Source: Letharia columbiana
Taxonomy: Eukaryota; Ascomycota; Lecanoromycetes; Lecanorales; Parmeliaceae
Length of the DNA stretch: 64,000 bases
Reading direction: 5' to 3'
NCBI RefSeq assembly: GCF_014066305.1
Contig: NW_023501059.1
Location: forward strand, 558,001 to 622,000
In this document: positions 45,336 through 57,272 of the stretch, one piece after another
Numbering within the stretch: position 1 is the stretch's first letter
Layout of the letters: each line of letters opens with the position of its first letter
Program-made: the position numbers and the translations under genes
The notes under the pieces: generated by a model
Databases searched by the model: none
What the model was told of the DNA's origin: nothing
Seen by the model: only the letters and a program-made list of their open reading frames with translations

Positions 45336-45694
45336 TCTCGGCAAGGATGACGGGGATACAGCTGAGGCGGATGCGGCATTTGGTAGAGGCTCAGACGTTG
45401 AAGAGGGTGAATGGATCTACAGTGGTGCAGACAATGATTCGGATTGGAGGGTCAATGACCCGACAGACGAGGAAGTGAGGCGGACGTTGAGCTGGTACTG
45501 TCGTTACACGGAGTGCCGTCTTGGTCAATGAAGCTTTCAGCTGTTGGCCTTCCGGAGTTTCTGACACTTTACAGTATATTTACTTTGGTAAAATTAAGCG
45601 CCGGCCTGGCCAAGCGCCTTTTGCGCGGCTCTGATGACAAATCAACTTTTCAAATTGTCCGCCCAAGAACGCTCCAGTCCGTCACTCCGCAATC
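45336..45694. other. Gap between RING and F-box-like genes
   Basis: The first 200 nt are open in another frame (ending 45531) with acidic composition. The rest would hold the promoter of the next gene. No independent gene is supported. Confidence 0.4.
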
Positions 45695-47477
45695 ATGGCT
45701 GCTGCAAACAATGTTCTACCAGGCTCTCTGCTTGATCTGTTATCCAACGATCTCATTCTACGCCATACTAGTCCGTACATAGGTATCAAATCTCTTGTGT
45801 CACTGGCTGCTACTTCGAAAGCCTACAGGTCCCTTGTCTACAATACGCCACATGTCTTTCAGCATGCCAATCTGTGTGGAAATAATGTCTTGACGGGGTC
45901 TGCAACAGTCTTCTTTTTGGATGATCTGAAGATTGACGAGTTATACGCTCAAAGATTCCGTACCATCTTTACAATCCTGGAAAGCAAAAATGTGATTCAA
46001 GATGTCAGAACGCTCATTTTAGATGGGCTCTTTGTCCCAATTTCAATAATTGAAGATATACTATGCAACGACCGATATCAGATCCGGCTGCTCTCCTTGC
46101 GGTCAGTCCCTAGATTGCCAGGACACGATGTATTGCGAATCCTACGCCATCTCATCCGGCCGACCCGCCCAAAGGGGACGCCAAAGCTTAAAGGATTCTA
46201 TTTGTTTGGCCATCAAGACAAGTTCCAGGAATTATATAATTTGGATGAAGTCATGAGAAGGCCCGGGGCCATTGGTATCACGGCCTCAGTAGGTGCCCAG
46301 CTAGGCGCTGGCAATCATATGGGCTATGACCTGCACGACTTTCGAAAGTTGGCTAGAGGAGACCCTTATAGTCATTCTCCATACGGCGCTCCGGGGACGT
46401 CGAATGTTCTGGAGGACAGCCTAATAACATCAGAATGGCCAGAAATTCTCGAAGCCTGTAAGGGCTTGATTGCATTTGATGCGGTCCTATGCCGCCATAA
46501 TCAGAATAGTGTTCCAAATCCCAAACCAAGATTTGCTACTGTCCGGCTGCTCGGCTGCAAGTCGTGCAATTCGTGCCCTGAAGGCCCCGCATACCCTGAG
46601 GCTTCACCTTCGGACCACATTCCGATACTGTCGCCACCTCCATTGCACTCTTCGAAGGTTGAAGTGGCTCAGCGTATTGACACTGATGGTCAATCATATC
46701 CACCGCTCATACTGCGCTGTCGTACCTGTCTCAAAGATCGATGGTGTGAGGTACGTATATTCCGGAGTAAATTCTTCCCATTCGGCAGCAAGTGAGGGCC
46801 ACAGGCTATCTTTTCGGGAGCAGAAAGCTTCTTCGCTCCCCAGCACTGTCTTTTTATTTAGGTGATATGCCATATCTTGGCAGCGAAAGGATGTTTCTGC
46901 TCTCTAAACTGGTCTCAGTTCTCGGGTTTTTTTCTGAAAAAAGCGACACTGACTCCAAAATCTGCGCAGAGGTGCAACGTTTGGTGGTGCGAATCATGCT
47001 ATACGATTCCAAAAAACAGAGGTCATATGAAAGGAGATCCCGCATCAATCGTGCCAGGCCGAGCTTCGAATGAAGACATCAAGGTACATAATGGCCTATG
47101 CGTTTCAAAATGTCTCATGGACGAACTCTTGAATGGGGTGGGAGAAGGTGGAATGTGGGGTTGAGTCTTCGCGTATTTGTGCGCTCTTCAACCCTTCGTT
47201 GGCTTTGATTCGATCATCACTGACCTCCCATGTATTCTGAAGGGAGCCAAGAAATATTGTTATGAATGCGGTCAGCAATGCCAGCAGTGTCAGGCACTTA
47301 CCCAGAGAATGTGTCTGTGGTGCCCAAACCAGTTTTGCCTCGAGCATGATACGGGCTGCAGCTCGAATTGTGTGAGTACCTTACATTTTCTGTATGATTT
47401 TCTAAGCCTGACGTGCTGGGCCACAGTGCGCTTGGTGCAATGCTGGAGGCCGAAGAGGGGCATTGCTGGACTACTGA
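45695..47477 (+). CDS. F-box-like, Cys-rich zinc-binding protein
   Basis: Four exons (45695-46750, 46970-47159, 47247-47371, 47427-47477) join in phase to 473 residues. The N-terminus (LPGSLLDLLSNDLILRHTSP, then IKSLVSLAATSKAYRSLV) reads like an F-box. The middle is alpha-helical and LRR-like (TLILDGLF, LRLLSLRSV). The C-terminus is Cys-rich: CRTCLKDRWCE joins over a 219-nt intron to RCNVWWCESCY, then YCYECGQQCQQC, MCLWCPNQFCLEH and NCCAWCNAGGRRG. This alternation of C-x2-C pairs is typical of a fungal family of F-box/RING-like proteins with no known function. F-box proteins pick substrates for SCF ubiquitin ligases; that role is inferred. The first intron is unusually long for this window. 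Confidence 0.72.
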
Positions 47478-47616
47478 AGGACTATGGAGCTAGAGCTCAT
47501 CCATGCTGTGATTAAGATTGCTACAGGGAACTGAAGCTCACAAATGTGACTATCATTGTGGCTACTCAAGGCAATTTCTTACCACCAAGCTAAACATCAA
47601 TAGAAAAATCGAGAAG

Positions 47617-48557
47617 CTAGTTGATAACTTTCCCCGCCGTCACATCTTCGCAATATCCCTCCTTTCCCCACACCAACTCATAAATACACTTCTCTTGAGG
47701 ATCATCCGGGTCAATGAACCCCACGTACCCGATCCCGACCTCCCCCCACTGCCCATCGTTTATCTGGAACACAATTGGGACATCCCCAAAATCATAAGTA
47801 TTATTCACATACTGCCCCAGTCCCGTCAGTGCCGCAACCAGAACACTCCATGTCAGAACCCCTTTGGAAGACTGCGCGTACACCTGGAAATTGGTCGCTG
47901 GGGGCGTCATGTACCAGTTGAAGCCGGGCGTCATGAATCCGCTGTAGTGGCCTTGATGATTTCGGAATCAGCATGACTTTTTCGGGGGGAATTCTGAGCC
48001 GCGAGACATGTCTTAGGAGCAGATGCCTCTTGAGGCATGTCTGACGACTCATAAGACAGCATGAATGGGGAAGAATTGCCTCGGAAAGTATGACCTACCG
48101 GTGATGGGGCCGTCACCGTGCTGCGTTAGGTTGTTTTGGGCCTGGACGGCTGCTTGACTTAGAGCGCCGCGGACGTCGCGGTAGGTGAGGGGTGGCGGCA
48201 GGAGGCGGCCGTTATTGAGGAAGAGATAGGTTTGGGTCCCGGGGATGCACCAGAGGTATTTGAGCCATGGCTGGTTGGAGCCGGAATTGGGTAATACTGG
48301 CGGGAGAGGGTTTGTCACGTCGGAGGCACTGAGGAGGCTGTGGAGATTCTTCGTCAGATGCAAAAATCGGCATACAGCGACTCTGAGCGGGATTTGACGT
48401 ACGATCCTGCCACAACGGTAGGCGCGTTGCCACACTTCAAATTCCATTTATTGTCTCGTTCCGCAAGTCCTTGGGAACTAGCGAGTGGGCTCGCAAAACC
48501 AGTGATGAGGAGAAAGAGGGTAACAAATAGATGCGTTAGGAAACACGTATGAGACAT
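47617..48557 (-). CDS. Small secreted protein, unknown function
   Basis: Three exons (48557-48403, 48328-48099, 47951-47617) give 239 residues. A strong signal peptide (HLFVTLFLLITGFASPLAS) opens the protein. Four Cys remain in the mature part (LKCGNAP, LWCIPGTQ and two in KCIYELVWGKEGYCED), enough for two disulfides. Conserved-looking blocks are LTYRDVRGALSQAAVQAQNN, SGFMTPGFNWYMTPP and DGQWGEVGIGYVGFID. I do not recognise the family. The intron 2 join rests on choosing GTAGGT (48098) and the AAG acceptor (47952), giving PITGHYSGFMTP; another acceptor is possible. The gene converges on the F-box-like gene. Confidence 0.6.
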
Positions 48558-49934
48558 GGTGGTATCAAGAGAGATAGGGCTCCCAGCCAGAGATTTACGA
48601 CCAAGTAGTGAAAGCGGAGCGTCAATGACGTCAACCTACTGATACAATCTTTTCAAAGGAAGCAAAGAAATATAAGGGACCAGAGCGCTAACACTGAGAA
48701 AAGTCGTGGCATTATCGCATGGCTGTCGCCAATTACTCCAAACACCACCACCGGCAAATCGCCTGAGTACTAGTACAGACCCGCCACACCTTTAAGGCGC
48801 TTGGTTGTTTGAAACTTTCTCGGAAGCTTCTTCCTCTCCGGCAACATTACGCAAACTGTTTAGAGTGAAGGAGCATATGCGCACGAAGCTGTCTGGAGGT
48901 CGGACACTCGAGCAGTACCTTATCGAATGATGCTCGTCTCGACTGCGCTATCGATATACTCCTAAAGCTCTTCCGGAGTCTCTCTTAGCACTCTACCCTG
49001 CCGCGCTGGGTGGACGGCTATCGAGAGCGCGTGTCTTGTTGAGACTTTCTTGGCCACAGGACGCAGGGCACATGCACATCTCGGCGTCAGCATAGCTTCT
49101 TTGAGGTAATATACACAGGTTATAGGACAGTTTTGGGGGTTGGACTTCGTATACTGCTCGCGAGACATGTCTTGCGGCTCAAAAGCAAGGGTTCGATTGG
49201 AGATGGGGTTGTTCCACAATGTGCACTCATTCGAGAAACAAACTGAGTTACCAACAATGCAGGCGTCGTGCGCCCAAAAGGCAAATATGGGGATCGTAAG
49301 TCAAGTTGCTACGCATCCCGAACCGGTATTGTGGCCTTGCAGAAGTCGAATTGCGTGCTCGACAATCTCAATATCCGAATGCATGGTGACAACGTTGTTT
49401 TGGCAGAGGAAACACCAGCACCAGTGTAGTACCATTGTTCTCCCTGCACTGGCTGTTGCTTGAACAGCATGTTTCGGCCACGAAAGGTGGGAGATCTTAT
49501 AATTCCAACCTTCACACTTCTGTGGTGACAATCGTCAGGTGCTATGTCACAGCTCCTCCGAACCTCCGGACCATTCACTGTGTCTAAAACCATCCAAACT
49601 GATTGGTGGGAGCCGTCAAACTAGAAAGGCACATCTTTGTACTACAGCGAAAGTGACTCTTTAACCTGAATATTTGAACGAAGTGTTATTGTGGCAGTGG
49701 CGAATTCTTTGTTCCCTGTGAGTCGATGGCTTGCCACACAGCAGAAATCATGGGTTCGAAAGACTTGCTCTTCAAGTCTATCTGCTTCTTTTGAACAGTT
49801 TGTTCAGCAACATCCTGTTCTGCTCCTGACCCAACGCCCACCATACTAACCCACCCCCCCCTCCCCAACTCTAATTCAAGCAGTTGACAGACGCAACAAC
49901 AAATCACCACGTCAGAGCGGGCCTCCGCCTCAAC
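48558..49934. other. Intergenic, no gene supported
   Basis: About 1.4 kb between divergent genes (secreted protein on minus, RING paralogue 2 on plus). Open frames at 48962-49219 and 49140-49593 have no signature. A C-rich run CCACCCCCCCCTCCCC lies at about 49852-49867, before the RING gene. Confidence 0.4.
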
Positions 49935-50717
49935 ATGGCAAAACGATTCCTCGATCAGCTTGCGAAGGTACCGGAAGACGAATTATCCAAAGACAGTCTG
50001 TGTATGATCTGTCATCGAGACTACGGCACAGATTCTGCCGATGTGGCAGTTCGCCTCCCGTGTAATCATCACGTGGGCTTAGAGTGTATCTCAACATGGT
50101 TGTCTCCGGACAAGAGAGATTGCAAGAACTCTTGCCCAATGTGTCGGCGCGTTTTCTTCGACGTGATCAATGAGGAAGATGAAGAGGAATACCGTCGCGA
50201 AGTATTACGTAGGGTTGGACAGCCACCCCAAGAGGGACATGCACAAGGAGACAATCCGAGATGGTACGGCTACTTTTTGGAGGCCGCTGCCGAGCAGTAC
50301 CAAGAAAGCCTGACACGGGCGAGAGCATTTCTTGTAAGAAATACTCGAGGACGTGACGCGGTCGAGAGGGAAGAGCGATTTCGATTGTCTTACCCAACAC
50401 TTGAAGATATGGAGTCTCATATTGCGAACCAGGCAACGGCATTTCGAACTTTGGCAGTCCGGGAGGTGATGCTGTACTTCGAATTGGGGCGTGACGGGTT
50501 TCTCCCACCATTGGTGGGACATATCAGGCCACTGAACGCAGAGCAGTTGGAAGCACTCTTCCGAGAACTTCAGCGAAGGGGAGCTTTCGAACCCGACCTG
50601 CACCCATTCGAACACTACGAAGAGTTGACCGACGACCAGATGTGGCTCCTGCACCGAGAAGAAGGCGAAAGTTTCAGCACAGAAGAGGGAGGATACTGGT
50701 CACTATCATTAGCCTGA
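49935..50717 (+). CDS. RING-finger protein (paralogue 2)
   Basis: A single exon from ATG 49935 gives 260 residues (the frame is open 17 codons further upstream without an ATG). The lead FLDQLAKVPEDELSKDSL precedes the RING: CMICHRDYG, LPCNHHVGLECISTWL, CPMCRRVFF. As in the gene at 44358, the fifth ligand place is Gly in CxHHxGxxC. The acidic loop after the first Cys pair is shorter than in paralogue 1. The C-terminal half (ERFRLSYPTLEDMESHIANQ onward) aligns by eye with VYPRPGDLEAHVEALASALG of paralogue 1. It is probably an E3 ubiquitin ligase. The two copies stand in the same orientation 4.6 kb apart. Confidence 0.75.
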   Translation: MAKRFLDQLAKVPEDELSKDSLCMICHRDYGTDSADVAVRLPCNHHVGLECISTWLSPDKRDCKNSCPMCRRVFFDVINEEDEEEYRREVLRRVGQPPQEGHAQGDNPRWYGYFLEAAAEQYQESLTRARAFLVRNTRGRDAVEREERFRLSYPTLEDMESHIANQATAFRTLAVREVMLYFELGRDGFLPPLVGHIRPLNAEQLEALFRELQRRGAFEPDLHPFEHYEELTDDQMWLLHREEGESFSTEEGGYWSLSLA

Positions 50718-51817
50718 TTAGCGGTCAATGGACAGCTTGGAGGGCGGAGACAGACACGCGAAACCGTAGTGGTAGACCAGGATAATGTGACATAGAGCAT
50801 GCTTTGAAGCCTTAAAGACAGACATAAAATGGCGATGATACAACTTTGGTTGCAGTCTCGAGTATGTGACTCTCTATATCCGGAGCATGTCTAGAATCGT
50901 ATATTAGTACTGGTTGGACTGTTCTCCAGTCCCTCAGAACTACATTCCTCGACATGGGTAGCATCCCTTGGGGGCGCCTGTCTAATTTAACATGACTGAT
51001 TTGGCCTCCCTCAGTCCTTCTACTCAGACGACAAAGCCAAGTCAGAACGGGGCCAGCTCGATGCCTTGGTGGACGAGAATCATCGCCAATACAAGGTAAG
51101 CATTCATTATCATGTACAAAGGGAGAAAGCCATGATGCAATGACTATTCCCTTGGGTTGTTTGTGCAAACACATCTTACAACTTCTTCGAGGATTGGGCT
51201 AAGTAAGTCACTAGAAGATTGAAGACATGGCTGTATTCTGGCCTGTTGCGCTGTTTGGGTATCCTTGGTTGAGAGTCTTGCATTGGTCCGTTTTGATTTC
51301 CCGCTCACACCATTACTAGCCTTTTTGCTATTCTCAAGAGGAAGCACAGAGGTGTATAGGTACCGCAATCGTGTCCAATGGATGAAGTGAGAAGCGTTCT
51401 TCTTTCAACGACATGGCTTAAGGACTCTGTGTTCATCATCCGAAATCTAAAGTCTTCCAGGTCCTGTAAGATTTAAGCGCGGTGCACCAACGGGCCACGC
51501 CGCCGCCCCCTTGAAGCTAAGTAAGTATTCTTGTCCGACACGCGTCCTAGCTTGAAACGCAGCTGCAGCCACGCCCCATAGGGCATAGGCCAAGGTGTTG
51601 GTTTCCACTTATTCTTCTAGGCGCAACTCAGTCAGCCTGCAATAAATAAGGGATGTTACTTCGTACTTCAACATGTCTAGACTCTCGCTCGCTACTTCAT
51701 CAACATGCTCTGACGACGTCGCAAGTGCACTCTGAAAGGCCATACTGATCACAGCTGTTTTATCGTCATTCGCTGCAAAGTATGGGAACAGCAACATCCG
51801 CTTGATCCTGAGTCAGA
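50718..51817. other. Intergenic, no gene supported
   Basis: About 1.1 kb. Minus-strand open frames at 50812-51368 lack signatures and a start context. It must contain the GT32 gene promoter. Confidence 0.4.
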
Positions 51818-53214
51818 ATGAGAGCCTACGCAGACTCCGAGAAGTTCCCTTTTCTGCCTTCTGGCAGAATGATAACATTGAAAAACCGTCCCGTGCAAGG
51901 CGCAGTGCTACTTATTACATTCATCTTTCTTACCATCAGTCTATACAGTCTTGGGCGTGGGAGAGAAGCTGGCGAGAGCGCGCTGGACCATTACAAAGAG
52001 CGCTTCTCGAAATCGGCGGGAATACAGTCAAAAGCACAGGAAGCAAAGCGGCTCTATGCCGAGGAATTGTTGCAGCGTCCGCTGGCTACGGACTTGACGT
52101 CGATTCCAAAGCTGTTTCACCAGAGCTGGATAAATTCGACTCTGCCGGCCAAGTTCGAGGAATGGAGTCACTCGTGCCGTCAGGCGAATCCAGACTGGGA
52201 GTGGGTCTTGTGGACGGATGAGGACAATATGAATTTAGTGAAAAAATATGCGCCTTGGTTTGCGAGCACTTACGACGCCCTACGTTCTGAGATCTACCGT
52301 GCGGATACTGCGCGCAATATCTACATGCACGTTTTTGGAGGGTGAGTCTCAGAATTTCACCGGGAGAAAGACTTGTTGTCCGCTGACTGGCTGCTTCTAG
52401 CGTATATGCCGATCTCGATACTGAATGTCTGGGACCTTACGAAGAAATGTTCGCAGAATACAACACTTCTATGATAGTCCACAATAAGCCACCCTCCGAG
52501 TCCGAGCATCTTGACAAGAGCGGACAACGCATGGGCTTGCAACCTACACAAGTCGACGAAGAATCTAGACCGAAATCTACGGCGACTGGACTAGATATCC
52601 CCTCGTCCGCGGAAGGTGAACGGAAAGTTTTCCTCGGGCGCATGGGTACCGACGAAGATTACGTTCACTCAATACCCAACGCCTGGATGGGGTCCACTCC
52701 CGGTCATCCGTTCTGGGTCCTTCCACTCGAGTCTTGTGAACAACACATCGGAAGTGGCGCGCAGCCCGAGTATCTCACTGGACCTCCAGCCCTCTACGAC
52801 CGAGTCAGGGACTACAGAGATGAATACGATCACGGCAGAGGAGAGAAGATGGACGATCATTACGGCAAAGGTGGCTGGCGATACCTGTACCCACCGTCGA
52901 GGGACCACCAAAAGCTCCCGCCGCAATCGATGGTCGTGCTTCCTTTCTGGGAGGTCTATCCGTATTCCTGGGAGCGCGATGGAGAGGCTTACAGGATGCT
53001 TTGCTGGGTTACGCAGGATACATTCAGTGCGGCGATGTGTAAGCACGTCTTAGGGTTGGACCATTGGGGAAGCCATAGCATTACCTATTGGAGCCATTCG
53101 TGGAGTGTGGACGGGCATTGGGGTGAACACATGGATGCGCTTAATAAGCCAACCGAGACTCCTGATGGCGACGAGAATGACGAAGAAAGTGCTCAGGCGA
53201 AACAAGAAGATTGA
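51818..53214 (+). CDS. GT32-family glycosyltransferase (Och1/Sur1-like), Golgi type II membrane protein
   Basis: Two exons (51818-52341, 52401-53214; intron 59 nt) give 445 residues. A single transmembrane segment AVLLITFIFLTISLYSLG (about 29-46) follows a short cytosolic end, as in Golgi type II enzymes. The catalytic core shows IPKLFHQSWIN, WVLWTDEDN, SEIYRADTARN and, rebuilt by the splice, FGGVYADLDTECLGP with the DXD motif that binds the nucleotide sugar and metal. GT32 enzymes add mannose in N-glycan outer chains or to inositol-phosphoceramide; which one applies here is open. The C-terminal tail is acidic (DGDENDEESAQAKQED), unusual for a lumenal end. Confidence 0.85.
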
Positions 53215-54112
53215 GAGATTGAAGGAGAGACTCGCGAAACAGACATGGGTCGAATGGCCAACCGGATGTGTTTGCAAGCATCTCCAATGATGGCACTCGG
53301 TAATACAGGGCGAGTGCTGCTTGATTATCAAAGTCTCTACACAAGAGCACCCCAACGACGCTTAAGTCGCCATGAGGTGAAAAGTTTGCGGATACTGGTG
53401 ACGCTCGCGGCTCACAGCTGGCTCGGCGACTTCCGGTACTCCCGTCTGTTGTATTGTCCAATGGCCACTCACAGCGGGTGCAGCCTTCTCACTACCCTCA
53501 ACAACCCGAGTTCGATCTTGACGGACAGTCACCTATGTCTCGTCATCCCAGCGATATCAACTGATCTATGGAGAGCTTTAGAACACTGCCAGATCGTTTT
53601 CCATTGTTGACGTACAGCATCTCAGCACTGCCGTCGAAACTAGCGTTCAGAGGCCAGGAGTCGTCGGAAGCCGAGTTTTGCTAGTCACAGATACCCAATA
53701 GACAGGGGCAAGGGTATTTTATACATAACAATCCATATATGTACAAGTTTACAGATGTTCGAAATTATGACCAGAATCTCTCGATATGCCAGTGAGTCCA
53801 TTGAGCACAGACACCATCATTGCTCAAACCAGAGAAGAGATTTGCTACGTACGACAATACTTCAGTCTCCAGAATTGTAATACCTTTTTCCGCAAGTGCT
53901 ACCGTAATAAGGGTTCTGCGGCGTGAACTCCGGGGTGACCAATCGTATGCGACCCTCAGCCCCTAATTGGGGACATGTTTGACAAGCCTACTAAGCACCT
54001 CTGCAAGTCTTTACCACTACACCTAGAGGATTGACGACTGCTCTTTCAGCAGATGGCTTGTCCAACAACAGCTTTGCGATTGACCTTTAGAGACAATTCG
54101 TGAGAACTTACC
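53215..54112. other. Intergenic, no gene supported
   Basis: About 900 nt. An open frame at 53245-53610 has no signature. It holds the GT32 3' UTR and the promoter of the next gene. Confidence 0.4.
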
Positions 54113-54682
54113 ATGCCACAAGTCCCCCTCCGCACCCTCAGTATCTATGACAAAGGCAGCACCTACACCATCTTTGACACCGACGACAAGACTCATCTCT
54201 ACACCATCCATTTCAACAGTCGTTCCGCTCCTCACATGACCGTCATCCGTACCTCGGACACCAAGAGCATTGTTGGCAGCGCCACATATCACTCGACCAA
54301 GAAGCTCGGGTTCGCCACTGCCTCAAACATCACTCTTAAACTTCCCTCCTCCGAAACTGTCTCCCTGAACAAAGAAGGGGGCTTCTTCAACAATGACAAG
54401 CGCACCATGCGGATTGCAGTTCTGGGACAAGTGTATTGGAGTAGTAGGCAAGTTAACAATCCTTGGAAAGGAGGCCGAGCGGAGACGAGCTTCCTGAAAT
54501 TGGCGGATACGAGTGGGAAGGCCTTGGTGGAATACAAGGACGAGGGACACACATTGAAAAGAATGGGAGTTATGGAGATTGGCGTCGAGCTGACGCAGGA
54601 AGGGCTGGATGAGGTCGTAGTAAGCGGGATGGCGATGCTGTCGGAGGAGCAGACAGGTGTGAAAGCGACGAGGCCGCGATGA
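54113..54682 (+). CDS. Conserved-looking protein, possible tubby/LURP-like fold
   Basis: A single-exon frame of 189 residues from ATG 54113 (context TTACCATGC). Sequence alternates short beta-type stretches: YTIFDTDDKTHLYTIHF, HMTVIRTSDTKSIVGSATY, ITLKLPSSETVSL, FLKLADTSGKALVEYKD and MGVMEIGVELTQEGLDEVVV. No signal peptide or membrane segment. The pattern (strand pairs broken by D/T/G turns, with a final amphipathic helix) suggests the tubby-C-terminal/LURP-like fold seen in many fungal orphan proteins, but I cannot name a family. Coding potential looks real because codons stay uniform across the frame. Confidence 0.6.
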   Translation: MPQVPLRTLSIYDKGSTYTIFDTDDKTHLYTIHFNSRSAPHMTVIRTSDTKSIVGSATYHSTKKLGFATASNITLKLPSSETVSLNKEGGFFNNDKRTMRIAVLGQVYWSSRQVNNPWKGGRAETSFLKLADTSGKALVEYKDEGHTLKRMGVMEIGVELTQEGLDEVVVSGMAMLSEEQTGVKATRPR

Positions 54683-54926
54683 GTACCTTCCGTGGGTGAT
54701 ACAGGCAGAGGAAGCGTGTAAGCATGACAAGTATTGCAGAGGCAGTAGAGTATGATGGTTGAATGAGGAAAAATCGTGTTCCACCAAGTTGTAGAAACGA
54801 TTAACGGCCATTTTATCCGAGAACCTCGGGTAAAACTGCCTCCCAATTTGTACCAGTCCGGTCCGCACTTCTTTGTTCTTTGTTTTATTCTTCTCCAGTC
54901 ACGCACACCGCTTCGCTACAATCGCC

Positions 54927-57076
54927 ATGCCGAAGGAGCACCGAAAACGAGGGCGACGGGAGGAAAAGAAGCGGAAGCGTGAGGAGGAGGAAGAAGACCA
55001 ATCCGCAACTTCCAAGCGGCAGAAGTCAGAGGACGCAGAAGCAGAGGTCGAGATCATAGTGGATGGTGATGATGAAAATAGACCACAAGAAGGCTACCCG
55101 GAATATGCTCCACGACCTGTGGAGATCCCGTTCTACGGATTACTGGATGAAGATGAGCAGGAATACTTCAAGAGAGCGGATTCTATGCTAGAACTTAATC
55201 AATTCGCCGATCCAGAGGAACGAAGTCTTTTCCTGGCCAATGTCTACAAAGAGGCCAGTGGGAAGGAGCTCAAGATCGCCAATAGTCAGTCATGCTCAAG
55301 GCTTATGGAGCGATTAATTCTGCTATCGACCCCGGATCAGTTGAAGAATCTGTTTCAGAAGTTCAGTGGACAGTAAGTACGCCTGCTGTGACCGTTGAGG
55401 GTGATGCATCTAACATACACAGCTTCCTGCACCTTGTACAGCACAGATTCGCTTCCCATTGCTGCGAAGCATTGTTTTTACAAGCAGCGCCAATCGTCAA
55501 TCAAGAGCTGACCGCACCTCTGGATCAGGGAAAGCAGAACCAGGGGAACAGGGACGTCTTCGTCTCTATGGAGAACCTCTTCCTATATACACTGAACGAG
55601 TTGGAAGGCAATATGGGGTACTTGATGAGTGACCAATTCGCGTCGCATCCACTGCGCATCCTACTAGTCGTGCTCTCAGGTATGCCGCTTACGGCTGTAA
55701 ACACTTCCTCGGTGCTGCAGAGCAAAAAGAAGGAGCATGTCTCTATCACCAGTGCAAAATCAAAGCCAACGGAGGAGAAGACAGAAGCACGAATGGTACC
55801 AGATTCCTTCCATACCGCGTTGGAGAAGATGATGGCAGGAGCTGTGGCAGGTCTGGACACAACATATCTTCGGGCATTAGCGACTCATCCTATCGCAAAT
55901 CCCGTTTTACAACTTCTGCTCGAGCTCGAACTCACAAGATCCGGCAAGCAAAGCGCGAAAGACTCGAAGTCTCTATTCCGGAAACTCGTTCCCGATGATG
56001 CGTTGGTGGAGGGTACCGAAAGTGCTTCTTTCATTAATAACCTTGTCTACGATACTATTGGCTCACGACTTCTGGAGGTAATTGTAACAAATGCACCAGG
56101 CAAGACGTTCAAAGCATTATACAAGAGCTCTTTTAAGGACAAAATTGGGACATTTGCGAAGAACGAGGTCGCTGCTTTTGTGGTCATCAAGATCATCGAG
56201 CGCCTGAACAAGGAAGACTTGGTGACCGCTCTAAATGAGATTTGTCCTCAGATTGACACGCTGATCAAGCGCTCGCGTACATCAGTTATCAAGACATTGA
56301 TAGAACGATGCCGCGTACGACAACTAGAGGCACCATCCATCTCAACTGGCTTGAAGCAGGCTTACGGAGAGGGACCATCCGACCGATTGGTCAAGATGCT
56401 CAGAGTGGGCACAGAGCGCGCAGAGGGCATGGCAGAAGACCGCAGAAAACAGCTGGATGCTAAGGACAGTGCCAAAGCTCATGGATCTCTACTGGCTCAA
56501 TGCATGTTGGAGGCACCAGACCCACTGCGGGAACTTATCTGCGATGGGTTACTTGCTATGGAGACGCGTGTTTTGATCTCAGTTGCAAAAGATCGAACAG
56601 CATCTCGTGTCCTACAGACAGCTTTGGTCTGCCCCGAACAGGCACCAAAGTTCCGTCGACTGCTGATACCACACTTCTATGGCCACATAGAGGACCTCGC
56701 ATTGGATCCTGTTGCCTCCCACGTTATTGACTCGATTTGGGAAGCGACTGATGGTCTCACATTCATCCGGGAAAGGATTGCCAACGAGCTCGCGCAGCAC
56801 GAGTCAGCCCTGCGAGCCTCGATCTCTGGCAGAGCGGTATGGAGGAACTGGAAGATGGATATCTACAATACAAGAAGAAAGGAGTGGCTGAACGATGCAA
56901 AGGGCCAAAGCCAAGACCACAACCAAGCTGCCAAGACAAGTATCGAGCTTGCCAGAGAGCGATATGCAGCGGGTACAATGAGACAACAGCACAAGGTGGT
57001 GAAAGCAAGGACAGACAATGGCACTGGCGCGAACAGCATCCCTCAAGGAAGGGCTACCATTCAGGGTAAAGCTTAG
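54927..57076 (+). CDS. NOP9: Nucleolar Pumilio-family protein Nop9
   Basis: Needed for 18S rRNA maturation in the small-subunit processome. Two exons (54927-55372, 55423-57076; intron 50 nt) give 699 residues, a normal Nop9 length. The N-terminus is a basic/acidic nucleolar signal ([17 protein letters not shown]). Pumilio-type repeats follow: [84 protein letters not shown] and [15 protein letters not shown]. The splice gives [14 protein letters not shown]. The C-terminus is basic. The open frame extends upstream without a better start. Confidence 0.92.
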
Positions 57077-57272
57077 TGCGGAAGCGAGTGCTTTTCGGCA
57101 CTAGAGAGTCATGACGATGATGACGAAAGTGGTAAAGTACTTTGTCGACTTGGTGCACCAAATATTGATAATACCAGTAGCAAAGTCACGACTCACGTGT
57201 ACTTTCGACAGATACCCAATATCTTCCACTCTACTCTTTTACTCTTATATTTTTGTGCTTTTCTTATTCAAA

